Assembly: GCA_039881045.1 (NCBI GenBank)
Contig: JAYWVB010000007.1
Location: forward strand, 1,054,001-1,118,000
Direction: 5' to 3'
DNA: 64,000 bases
Origin: Chaetomium olivaceum
Taxonomy: Eukaryota; Ascomycota; Sordariomycetes; Sordariales; Chaetomiaceae
Part shown: positions 45,943 to 55,819 of the stretch, in pieces
Numbering within the stretch: position 1 is the first letter of the stretch
How the letters are laid out: the number at the start of each line of letters is the position of its first letter
The notes under the pieces: model-generated
What the model was told of the DNA's origin: nothing
Database searches by the model: none
Seen by the model: the letters and a program-made list of their open reading frames with translations, nothing else
Made by a program: the position numbers and the translations under genes

Positions 45943-47082
45943 ATGGCGCAATCCCTGGTCTACAACGCCGCCACCCCTGGCAGCAGCAGCAACACCCTGC
46001 TCGTCAGCCACCCCATCCCCTCGTGTTCGGTCTCGGCAGTCGATCCCGCCTCCACCTCCCCTTCCGACGCCGGCCAGGACGAAGTCCTCGTTCGTTTTCT
46101 CGCTGCCCCCGTCAACCGCGTTGACCTCATGCTCCTCGCCGGCCGCTACCCCATCAAACCGAAATACACCGCGCCCTCCCCAGACGGAGGTTCTCATCCC
46201 ATCCCGGGGTTCGACGGCTGCGCCATCGTCCAAACCTCCACCACGCCAGACTTCCAACCAGGCGACCTCGTCCTACCACGCGACCTAGGCCTCGGCACGT
46301 GGCGCACGCACGCCGCCCTCCCCGCATCGGCGCTGATCAAGTTGCCCGTCGGCATCGACCCCATCGACGCGGCGCTGATTCGGTCAGGCGCACTGATCGC
46401 ACGGCTGCTGCTAGACGAGGTTACGCCGTTGCGGGCGGGGGATTGGGTGATTGTGTCCGCGGGGACGAGCGGCGTGTCGCAGTTTTTGGTGCAACTGGCA
46501 CGGCAGCGTGGCGTGCACGTGGTGTTGGTGGTGCGAGACCGGGAGGAGGTGGTGCTTGCGGAGGTCAAGGCCGAATTGCGAGCTCTGGGTGCTGACGCAG
46601 TGCTGAGTGAGAGTGAGTTGGAGGCCGATCTGGCTGCCAGGTCGTCTAAGACCCCGTCAGCTACAACGGGGTTGCTTCCCAAGGAGCCAATTAGCCTTGC
46701 GCTCGACAGCGTCTTTGGCCGAGTCGGACAGCTGTTGGCGTCTGCGCTCGCGCCAGGGGGCAGGTTCGTGTTGGTTGGTCTACTGGCTGGCCCGTCGGCC
46801 ACTGTGACGGTGACCACAGATCATTTGTTCACGCGGCAGCTAAGCTTTCTGCCCTTCCGGGGGTCAGAGCACCTCAAGCGGATGGGCAGTGAGCGTGCCG
46901 AACAATTGATATACGAGACGGCGAATATGTTTATTGACGGGACATTAAAACGCCCCACGGTGAATGTCGTGGATTGGACCACGGCCGGCGAGGGAGAAGT
47001 TGAGGAGGCACTTAAAAGCGCTGTTCAGCTAGCGAGTGGTAAGGAGGTGGGACATATCAAGACAGTGTGGAAGTTGAATTAA
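45943..47082 (+). CDS. Etr1-like medium-chain reductase (trans-2-enoyl reductase / quinone oxidoreductase family)
   Basis: Intronless, 379 aa. The N-terminal GroES-like half has APVNRVDLMLLAGRYPIKP, aligning with the Etr1 block that holds the catalytic Tyr, and LGLGTWRTHAAL, also Etr1-like. The Rossmann half has GDWVIVSAGTSGVSQFLVQL and RALGADAVLSE, then PGGRFVLVGLLAG. Etr1 proper reduces enoyl-ACP/CoA in mitochondria. Here the usual GNEG is replaced by PGFDG and no clear mitochondrial targeting sequence is seen, so this may be a cytosolic paralogue recruited to tailor the metabolite. Mapping to Etr1 is from remembered motifs. Confidence 0.8.
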   Translation: MAQSLVYNAATPGSSSNTLLVSHPIPSCSVSAVDPASTSPSDAGQDEVLVRFLAAPVNRVDLMLLAGRYPIKPKYTAPSPDGGSHPIPGFDGCAIVQTSTTPDFQPGDLVLPRDLGLGTWRTHAALPASALIKLPVGIDPIDAALIRSGALIARLLLDEVTPLRAGDWVIVSAGTSGVSQFLVQLARQRGVHVVLVVRDREEVVLAEVKAELRALGADAVLSESELEADLAARSSKTPSATTGLLPKEPISLALDSVFGRVGQLLASALAPGGRFVLVGLLAGPSATVTVTTDHLFTRQLSFLPFRGSEHLKRMGSERAEQLIYETANMFIDGTLKRPTVNVVDWTTAGEGEVEEALKSAVQLASGKEVGHIKTVWKLN

Positions 47083-47422
47083 GCGTTATGTATGGTTGAA
47101 CAAGCATCAACTGCAAGATAGTCGGCTGCACGATACACCAGCCGCGAGATAGGTACCTTAGGTACCAGATACATTGACTCCAAGGTTACACCGCAGGATT
47201 GACAGAGGTTAAGCTCTTTACTCCATTAAATTGATTATTAAATGCAAAAAAGTCCCACATTCTGACCTTGCCTGAATGAATGGACGAGAATCACGAGATA
47301 TCTCAAGTTCTAGAACCCTTTTCACAGCACCTTTTCCATCCATGCACAAATAGTGGTATTCTTCCAAACTCCCCATCGGATATGCATTGTTTCGTTATGC
47401 TACCTCGCGAATTGTGTACGGG

Positions 47423-49352
47423 TTAAGCCGCAATGGCCACGATATCACCAAACATCTTGCGTTTCTATGTATTACATTGTTAGTAGTGTTCTGACAAGGC
47501 ACTTTACCACAAGAGAGGAAACATACCGTGAACATGACAGAGAGCACCAAGCTGAAGGCAGCGGCGACGTAAACGGGGATGAACACCTTGCGGAGGGCTT
47601 CCACGATGGCATCCGTGGCGGCAGAACGCAGCTCCTCGGACAATGAGCTCAGATACTCGCCACTGGTTCCGGAGATGGCCATCTGGAGCTGCTCGCGCGA
47701 GACGTTGGGCAAGACGGCGGCGAGGTTGGCGATGGCATCGTTGACGAAAACAGCGCCGGAGATGGCGAGACCGAGGGCAATACCAGACAGCTGGGCCAAC
47801 ATCATGAAGCTGATGGCATAAGCCATGTCCTCGGGGGGTGTGACGGCTTGAATGACGGCATAACCGGCCTGGATGAAGCAGCCGGTGCCAATACCAACTA
47901 AAACCTCGAAACCGTAGATCTGGCCCTCAGGGGTGTCGGCATGGATACGAGCTAAATACCGATACGTTAGTGCTATTCAAAAGCGGGTTGATGGGCAAGA
48001 GAGGGTGACATACACAGCATGACACCACCAACCAGGGTGAGGACGCTTCCAAAGATGTACCACGGCTGGAAGTAGCCGAAGCGGGCCATAAGATGGCCGT
48101 TGGCAAGAATAGCAGCGCTCAGTACGAAGATGAGCGGGAGCAAGCGAACTGCGGCGGTGATGGCGCTGTCGCCTCGGGTAAACTGGAAGTAGAGCGGGAC
48201 GTAGTAGATAGGGACGAAGCCGGCCGTGTTGACAGCGGCGGCACAGCAGAAGAGGAGGACGGCGTTCCAGTTCCTCATGAACTGGATGGGGAAAATGCGC
48301 GACGTCAGGCCGGTGAAGATGGTGTAAGTCTGTTGGACGCCAAAAGCGATGAAGAGGACGAAGGAAACGACGAAGAGCGCAATGATCTGTCCGCTGTTCC
48401 AAGCATACAGCGCACCGCCAAGGTTGGTGGCCATGATCAACGTGACAATAGCGCCCATGCTGAGAGCGGTGCCGACAATATCGAACTCGCGCACCAGCGT
48501 CAGAGCTTTGGTGCCCGCGCGCGGCTTGAAAGACGGGATCCAAAGGATGTAAACTGGGGCGCACAGGCCGGCAACGCAGAGGTTGATGTAGAAGGCCCAC
48601 CGCCACGTAGCCGGCGATTCAACAAAGGCACCACCGACCACGGGTCCCAGAACTGTGCCAATACCCCAAACCAGGCCGACAAAGCTGAGGTAGCCCGGAC
48701 GCTCACGGTCCGAAGTGTTGACGGAAAGCAGAGTCATGACACCAAGATACATGCCGTTACCGCCCATACCGGCAAGAACACGGCCGATAATGAGGGCATC
48801 CATGTTGGGCGCAGCTCCGCAGAGGGCCGAACCGATGTTGAAGAGGAGCGCCGACAAGATGTAGAGCCATTTGGCATCGAAGAGACCGAACAGCCTGCCG
48901 AAAGGAAGCACGACTGCCGCGCCACCGAGAAGGAACCTAAGCGCGAGACAACATGGTCAGGAATTATGTCCAGGGAGTGTCCAAGGGGGATACACACCCA
49001 ACGGACAGCCATGGCAGCTTCAACGCGTCACCAAAGGCATTGACGACGGCCGGGGTGATGTCGGCCACGACAGTGTTGTCCAAGGAGTAAAGGAAAATGC
49101 TAGACAAGATAGCAATCACGACCAAGGCCCACTGCATGTGTTTAACCAGGTCAGCAAGAGTTGGAGATGTGCAACTCCGCGTCGGACAGTTCTTACCACT
49201 ACGCCATGGATCTCCCTCGGGGATACTTCTTCGGCTTCGGCGGACTCATTGCCGGTGTCTGTTGGCAGGTTGGACTCGAGCTTGGAGTCTGAGTTGTTGT
49301 CGTTTGAGGAATCTTGGGGCTTCTCGCCGATGGATGTCGCACCGGAGGACAT
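47423..49352 (-). CDS. MFS multidrug/metabolite exporter, DHA2-type (14 helices)
   Basis: Five exons: 49197-49352, 48998-49131, 48014-48936, 47527-47951 and 47423-47464, 559 aa in exact phase; the last exon codes only KRKMFGDIVAIAA. The N-terminal tail is acidic and Ser/Asn-rich. Helix 1 is followed by LDNTVVADITPAVVNAFGD, the DHA2 motif D1. GRVLAGMGGNGMYLG and the antiporter motif C (GIGTVLGPVVGGAF) are present. About 14 hydrophobic segments can be counted. Such pumps commonly export toxic or secondary metabolites, so self-protection or export of the NRPS product is likely. No frame break was seen. Confidence 0.94.
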
Positions 49353-50012
49353 GGTAGGGGCGGTCGACCCGAGGGTCTATGGGTGTCGAGCTTGGTCTGC
49401 GGGATGCTAGGCTGGTTGAAGATTGGACGGGGATTTCAAGATCCAAAAAAACACCACTGAGAGCTGGGCTAGCTGGTTTTAGATCCCAATGCCAGATGGT
49501 CGATGCTGAATGTGAGATTCGCAAGGGAGGTAAGCTGCCGATGGGCTCCAAGATGTAAGTAAAAAAAGGGATCGAACTTGTGTGACAGTGACCGCCAACA
49601 AAGCAAATGGATCTGCAAAGCCAGCCCTCGTTGAGACCCAAACTTCTTTGCAAATCACCTTCGGGCTTAGAAATCGGTCTTTGGGCACCTGTTGAGGAGG
49701 GAAAAAATATCCGAGACTTGAGAATAACGGCTGAGTGTTGCTCTCCCTGTTCGCAATGAGACAGGGTCAACGCCTCCACATGCCGAAAGAGGAAATCGAA
49801 GCTTATTCAAACAAACTGCATCAGGTAATCAAGCGCCAAGGCATGAGCTGGGCGCCTGGATTCTCAGACAAGCCTTTCTTCCTTCGGGTCTTACTAATAC
49901 GCCCAGATCTGCCTGCCCAACGGGAGCCTGCGCGGTTGCAATGGAGTGATGCTTTCATTTATCATTAGAGAGTAATTCCACAAAAATCGGAACCAAATTA
50001 ACGATCGAGCCC
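49353..50012. other. Intergenic region
   Basis: 660 bp between the MFS gene start and the end of the CMD-like gene (both minus strand). Presumably the MFS promoter; no coding sequence is seen. Confidence 0.45.
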
Positions 50013-50627
50013 TCAATCCCGCGTAACGACCTTGTTCAAGTGCTCCTCCAGCCCCGGAATCTCACCATCTAGATCAATGCGCAACCCCTTGGTGATGCGC
50101 GCAATGAGCGCATAAACACCCAGCACAATGTAAACCTCAACCAGCTCTTCAACCGTCAGCAGCTTCTTAGCATTTTGCACCGTCTCCTCAGTGTTGGTGT
50201 ACGTGGCGAGTTGCTCGTCAACAAGCTGCAAAATAGCCCGGTCACGCTCAGTGAAAATCGCCTCCTTCGCCAGGGCGTCCGCACCCCCACCAGCACTGCG
50301 CTTGAGGGCCTCGAACTTCTCCTCAGGCATGCCGTTGATGCGAGCCACGGGGGCGTTGACATCCCATTCGTACTCGGCGTCGAGGGCGGCCGAGATGCGC
50401 AGGACGACGAGCTGCCAGTCGAGCAGCGGGAGGATGCGCCGGGTGCCGTCAAAGAAGTTGGCGTAGACGCTCATGAGCCGCGGAAAGGACCCATGCGAGT
50501 GCCCGAGCAGGTAAAAGATGTTGCGCCGGTAGGGGAGGTGGGTAATGGCTGCCGCAACCTCCGCCGGAACGGCGTCTATGTCGACATAGGGGACCAGACA
50601 GTTTTGGGTCTTGGTTGGGGCAGACAT
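50013..50627 (-). CDS. AhpD / carboxymuconolactone-decarboxylase-like protein
   Basis: Intronless 204 aa from ATG 50627 (MSAPTKTQNCLVPYVDIDAV). The all-helical CMD-like core shows PYRRNIFYLLGHSHGSFPRL, DWQLVVLRISAALDAEYEWD and TERDRAILQLVDEQLATYTN, ending with a EELVEVYIVLGVYALIARIT helix. The CxxC redox pair of true AhpD is missing (AEYEWD at the expected site). That points to the carboxymuconolactone-decarboxylase-like branch, whose fungal members often sit in biosynthetic clusters with ill-defined roles. The in-frame upstream extension to 50885 was not used because its composition is poor and ATG 50627 is well placed. Confidence 0.85.
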   Translation of the reverse strand: MSAPTKTQNCLVPYVDIDAVPAEVAAAITHLPYRRNIFYLLGHSHGSFPRLMSVYANFFDGTRRILPLLDWQLVVLRISAALDAEYEWDVNAPVARINGMPEEKFEALKRSAGGGADALAKEAIFTERDRAILQLVDEQLATYTNTEETVQNAKKLLTVEELVEVYIVLGVYALIARITKGLRIDLDGEIPGLEEHLNKVVTRD

Positions 50628-51806
50628 GGTAGGCAATTTTTGTGCACGGCGCAGGCAGTCTGAATCAAGGTTCTCGAGTTCTTGTGGTTTCATTATCGTG
50701 CCCTTTGAGGCATCCCGTACGGGCTTTTGTACATGTGTATGTTGGTATGTGATGGGGTAGTCACTCGACAACCTAGCCGCGACTCTACAGATCGTGAAGT
50801 TCCTAGTCCAGCAGTTTGGCATAAGGGGTAGCCCACTACACTGCCATAACCCGTTTTCGGGCTTCCCAGTTGCCTTATAATTCAAGAACGTCTTGGGCCT
50901 GCCGAGTCCTTTGCAGGCATCTCCTCCAAAGCTTACGCCGGAAGATGATCCCGTGCACTAACCCGTTTCGGGTTCCGGGGGTATTTCCTATTTTGGCATT
51001 CGGGCAAATCACGGTTTCTCAGCAGGGGGATTTGAAATCTGCGTTGCTTTGTGGCCAGGTACGGAGGTACAAGTAAGCTTGCACTAAGCCGAGAACGGGT
51101 CCCCGAGAGAATCTCCGTTTTGGGAATTCCAGGGGCAAAACAGCCCCTGACCGTGATGGAATGTCAAATCCCCCACACTCCCTCAGGTCAACCAATCATA
51201 TTCACTGCCCGATCCGTCGATCTGATCGATCGTGGTGTGTTCCATGCCGAGAAAACCCGTGTCGTGCCGAGTGGGTAAGCACCTTAAACTAGTACGACCG
51301 ACGGTGATACTCTGACTGTTGACCATTTTTAACTTTTTACCTTTTCGACTTCTGCCGGGCAACCCCGGACCAGGCCGCAAACACCCCAGTTCGCCGAGAT
51401 GCTACAAAGGGAGCGCCGCCTTCCTACATGCTACCGCTTGCGCAGCCGTGCAGCTGTGATTTAAGTACAACCGGACTACTAGTCAAGTACAGTAACCAGA
51501 GACTACTACTGCATGCGGTAGCTGTGCTGTGCCCCGGGGTGATTTGCTTCCCCTTGGAACGAGCGGGGAGATCTCGGTCAAGACGGCGAGAGGGTGGCTT
51601 ACGGGCGGTAGCCTGTCAAGCTAGAGTAGTGCTGAAGGCCGGGTAGTCAGGGCGCTACGTAATTCTGACTGTGATATAACTACGATCAAGCTGCCTGTAG
51701 CAAATGAGACACATGCTGATAAATTCGAGAGTGCTTTTTCGTTGTTGTTGTCTCGGTTAACGGAACCGACCATCGAATCAGATAGCTGACACCGAACCCA
51801 CCCCCA
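50628..51806. promoter_or_regulatory. Divergent promoter between CMD-like gene and P450
   Basis: 1.18 kb between two start codons on opposite strands, with no supported coding sequence. A GATATAAC tract at about 51671-51678 lies some 130 bp before the P450 start. Confidence 0.5.
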
Positions 51807-53592
51807 ATGAATAACGCTACTGTCACCGGCGACAGCAACGGCCTGGCCGAGAGCCTCGGTGTGCTCGAGCTGGGCTGGAGCTGGGTACAGTTCCACCCTT
51901 GGACGACCCTCCTGGTGTTGCTCATCACCAACCTCACTTGGACGAGGTACCGCACGGGCTTGCGCCACATCCCCGGCCCCTTCGTAGCCAGTTTCTCGAG
52001 CTTCTGGAAACTGCGGGCAACATGGAACCAGAACATGCACCGTGAGAACGTGCGTGTGCATGAAGACTATGGCCCCATCGTGCGAATCGGGCCCAATCAT
52101 GTCTCGGTGTCGGACCCAGAGAGCATGCAGACCATCTACGGCATCAAGAACGTGTATCGCAAGGTAAACACATCAGATATACCCACCTAAACAACTGAGG
52201 GGCAGGCTTTTACTGACATGATTGTTAGAGTGCTTTCTTCCCCTTGGCGGAGGCCGTCTACAAGGGCAAGTTCCTGCCGACGCTGTTCACGACGCAGAGC
52301 AATGAGTATCACGCCAAGCTGAAGCGCGGTTCTGCCCGTGCCTTCTCCATGGACGTCGTCATGGGCCTCGAGGAGTACTGCAACAAGTGCATCAAGGTGC
52401 TGGTGCAGCGGCTGCGCGAGGTGTCGGACGGCGGCAAGAACCCCGTCAACCCCGTCGCCTGGATGCAGTACTTTGCCTTTGATGTGCTCGGTGAGATCAA
52501 CTTCTCCAAGGATCTCGGCTTTCTCGAGTCGGGCACCGACAAGGACAACATCATCGCCGCCATTGGTGGCATCCTTGGTTACGTTTCCTTGGTAGGTAGC
52601 CAACTCCTCGCTCAGCCAGAGACAAATTACTAACCCGGAACGTAACCCATCAGATCGGTCAAATCCCTTACATGCACAAGTTTTTGCTGGGCAACCCCCT
52701 CCTGGCCAAGCTACCCGCGTTTGAAAAGTCAAACCAAGTCCTGGCGTTCTCGCTGCAGCAGATCGAGGACCGGCAGCGCAACCCCGTCCCGCGCAAGGAC
52801 ATCCTCAATCAGCTGCTTGACACTCACCATAATGACCCGGAGGCCCTCTCCTTCGCTGAGATTATCGCCATCACCACGACCAACGTCATCGCCGGCTCCG
52901 ACACCACGGCCGTCTCCTTGGCTTCAGTGATCTACTACCTTAGCAAGTACCCGGACGCGCGCCGAAAGCTCCTTGAGGAGATGGAGCACGCAACCAACAA
53001 CGGGCTCGCCTCCAACCCCATCACCTACGCCGAAGCCATCAAGTTGCCCTACCTGTCCGCGGTGATTAACGAGGCGATGCGCATCCACCCGGCGACAGGC
53101 TTCATCCTGGAGCGGTTGGTGCCCAAGGGCGGCGCGACGCTGCACGGCGTGTACCTACCGGAGAACACGGTGGTGGGCGTCAACTCGTGGGTGTTGCACC
53201 GCAACAAGGACGTGTTTGGCGAGGACGTGCACTCGTTCCGGCCCGAGCGGTGGATTGATGGTGATGAGAACAAGATCAAGGAGATGAAGCGGAACCTGCT
53301 TACAGTAAGAGTGTTTTGCCCTACCAATCCCTTTTCTTTTGTTACGTTTTGTCATCATACCCGTTATGGATTCATGGTGGTACGAGTTGACTAACGAGGC
53401 AACCAGTTCGGCGCCGGTCCGCGTGGTTGCATCGGCAAGAACATCTCCATTCTGGAGATGTGGAAGGTCGTCTTCGAGCTGTACCGCAACTTCGACATCA
53501 GCTTGGCCAGCGACAAGGAGTGGACCGTGAATGGTACGTGGTTCACCGCGCAGAGCGACGTGGCGGCGATCTTCAAGCCGAAGAGCGTCTAA
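51807..53592 (+). CDS. Cytochrome P450 monooxygenase (pisatin-demethylase-like)
   Basis: Four exons: 51807-52163, 52229-52591, 52654-53304 and 53407-53592, 518 aa in exact phase. An N-terminal membrane anchor (about residues 30-45, WTTLLVLLITNLTW) is followed by the proline hinge HIPGPF. The I-helix has AGSDTT, the K-helix ExxR is EAMR, the PERF-like motif is FRPERW, and the haem loop is FGAGPRGCIGKN with the axial Cys. Overall order and the YxxGxxxRIGPNHVSVSDP block resemble the CYP57/pisatin demethylase group. A monooxygenase anchored in the ER, it probably oxidises the NRPS product before or after O-methylation. No frame break was found. Confidence 0.95.
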
Positions 53593-54021
53593 GGGGGGAC
53601 GGAAGCGGTGCAAGCAACCAGATCGGGATTCCGAAATGCATGTCGTGTTGTTACACATTATTTAGCCGAGATGGACCAGCCGTGTCACCCAGTGCCAACA
53701 TGATGGGGGCCACAAGGTGGATATGGGGTCAATGCTGTGACACGCTTCAGTTGGTACCGCACCATAGTGGGAGGAAAGATAGCTTCATCGAGTCATTGCC
53801 TAGTCTGACAAATATGACAAAGTTGGCCGAGTGTCTTGTAACCCTGAGTGTTGGATTCCAGACTAGACATGTTCTGACTAGATGTGTGATAATGGTACAT
53901 CAATCTACGTAGTCTAGAGACAGCCGCAGAGGCGTGAGGTTCGAGACTCCGTCCAAGTATATACATACGCCTTCCCCTCGAACGCCTCCTCTATCCCTCG
54001 CTCCTTTTTTGCCTCCCTCCC
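53593..54021. other. Convergent intergenic region
   Basis: 429 bp between the 3' ends of the P450 (+) and the Zn2Cys6 gene (-). Nothing coding is seen. Confidence 0.5.
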
Positions 54022-55274
54022 TCACCCAATCGACAAAGCTTGAAAAACAATACGTAAAGCACCCTCAATATCCCCCCCAGCCTTTGAAAGACGTATCATC
54101 ATCGACTTCACTTTGGACGCGCGGGCCTGATTCGCCACGGTCTGGCTGGTGCGCTCGACTCGCAACAACAGTTTCTGGAAATTCCGGATCTGCAATCGCA
54201 AGAGCACGCGGATCATATGAACCTGCTCTTCGTCGGAGTACTGGTTTCGAAACTCGTCCGAAAACATCAAGGGGTTGCAGGCGGCCGCGTTGGCTGCGCG
54301 GCCCGAGGAACTGCAAAAGAGTTGTGCCGGCAACGGGCCGGAACCAACCGCGGCAGCCGAGGCCGGCGGCGCGGAATGGAGGGAGTTATGTGACGAGTGA
54401 GAGTCGGGCGACTGCGACGACGCCGAGTGGCTGCTTGAGTCGCTGTTCATGCCGGTTAGGATGGCGCTCGCGCTCTTGACGCGCTTGTGGATGCACTCGA
54501 ACATCTCGGTCAGGCGGTCGCAGAGGATGAGGCGGACCGTGTGGATAGTGGAGAGATCAAGGCATTTGGGGCAGTCGAGCGGTTTGCAGCACTGGAAGAC
54601 GAGCCATTTCTGAAGCTGCAGAACCTGATCCAGGGACATGGTCGTGATGTGGAACTCGTCGTCGTCGAGCTGCTGCACGACGCGGACGAGGTCGCTCAGG
54701 CAGGAGCATGGCGGCGAACCTGACCGATTCGGGTTGGACTGGGGTGCGACACCCGATAGGGCCCAGGATTGGGCCGGAGACAGCGGGCCAGCGTCGAGGG
54801 CGAGCATGCTCGGTAGTTCCTGGGCGGTCGTTTCGGGGGCCGTTCGGGACTGAGCTTGTGTGACAGGGCACTTTGCCTGGGCGGTCAGGGCGCTAGATAA
54901 GTAGGAGCCCAGGGCGTCGTACGGTGCCTGTTGGGGTGATTTGTTCGGCTGATAGCCCGAACTTTCACTGGTTCCGCTGTGGATAGAAGTTACGCTCGGT
55001 CGAGCCTCGACAGGGGCACCGTCTTGGCCAAGATCGTCAATATCGATGTCTAAACCGTCAATGACGTCTGCAACCGCGGCAGTTGTCAGTTTAGTCGCCC
55101 AGGAGTGCCAGGCCTGGCCCCCGCCCTGGTCCGCCTGGTCCACCGGGTCCACCCCCAGGGGAAACTCACAGTCGAAGAAGTCACCCTCTAACGTATCAAC
55201 GCCAGGCGGAACTATCGGACTTGTGACACCCACCTGCGCCTGCGCCTGCGCCTGCTGCTGCTGCTGCTGCTGCG

Positions 55275-55344
<70 letters not shown>

Positions 55345-55819
55345 GGGCCGAGATGAGGAATCTAGGGTCGGCCCGTCCCCTCCATCACCCGATGAGGTGG
55401 AGTCGCGGGAGGGATCGCCCTGCTGGGGAGACGCCTCGGGAAGCTTCTGCCACTCGAGTCTGGAAGAACTGGTGGGCCGTGACGGATGTGTGCGGTGGTC
55501 GTCCTGGCCTCCGCTATTCCCCGGGAATACGCACTCGACCAATCTGGCTCTGCACCGATCACAGTTGCGGGGGCTGCCAGTGCACCGTAGCTACGAAGGC
55601 CGAAAAAAGTGTAATCGTTAGATGGTGCCCAGAGCCTAGTGAGTGATGCCGAGGATGTTGTGGGTTGGGAGTTTGTGTGTGTTTCGGGTGACAAATGGGG
55701 ATTACCTAGAATGGACTTACCTTTTTCGTCTGGCACGCGACACAGGCTGGGCGTCGGGTCGGGCGGACTCGATTTTTCACACCGTTGGGGCCCGCGTTGC
55801 GTCGCACGACCTGCTCCAT
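54022..55819 (-). CDS. Zn2Cys6 transcription factor with polyglutamine tract, probable cluster regulator
   Basis: Two exons: 55721-55819 and 54022-55590, 555 aa in exact phase; the intron interrupts the zinc cluster after KK. Across the splice the motif is C-x2-C-x6-C-x5-C-x2-C-x6-C, a perfect fungal binuclear cluster near residues 25-55 (begins ACVACQTKK, ends LVECVFP). A Ser/Pro-rich linker and a polyGln tract of about 30 residues follow. The middle has acidic patches (DGLDIDIDDLGQDG). The C-terminal half has paired Cys (CCKPLDCPKC) and helical regions similar in layout to AflR-type regulators. It lies beside the P450 at the cluster edge, so control of this cluster is the natural guess. Confidence 0.9.
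55251..55344. repeat. CAG/CAA (polyglutamine) trinucleotide repeat
   Basis: An interrupted CTG/TTG tract on the + strand, read as CAG/CAA on the coding strand, gives about 30 Gln broken by a single Pro. Length may vary between isolates. Confidence 0.9.

Noticed and set aside
48093..49043. 316-codon + ORF
   Set aside because: Antisense of the DHA2 transporter; highly charged and non-natural.
50628..50885. N-terminal extension of the CMD-like protein
   Set aside because: Extra 86 residues are not family-like; the internal ATG at 50627 gives the usual length.
53936..53948. GGTTCGAGACTCC, a tRNA B-box-like match
   Set aside because: No A box or cloverleaf stems upstream at tRNA spacing.
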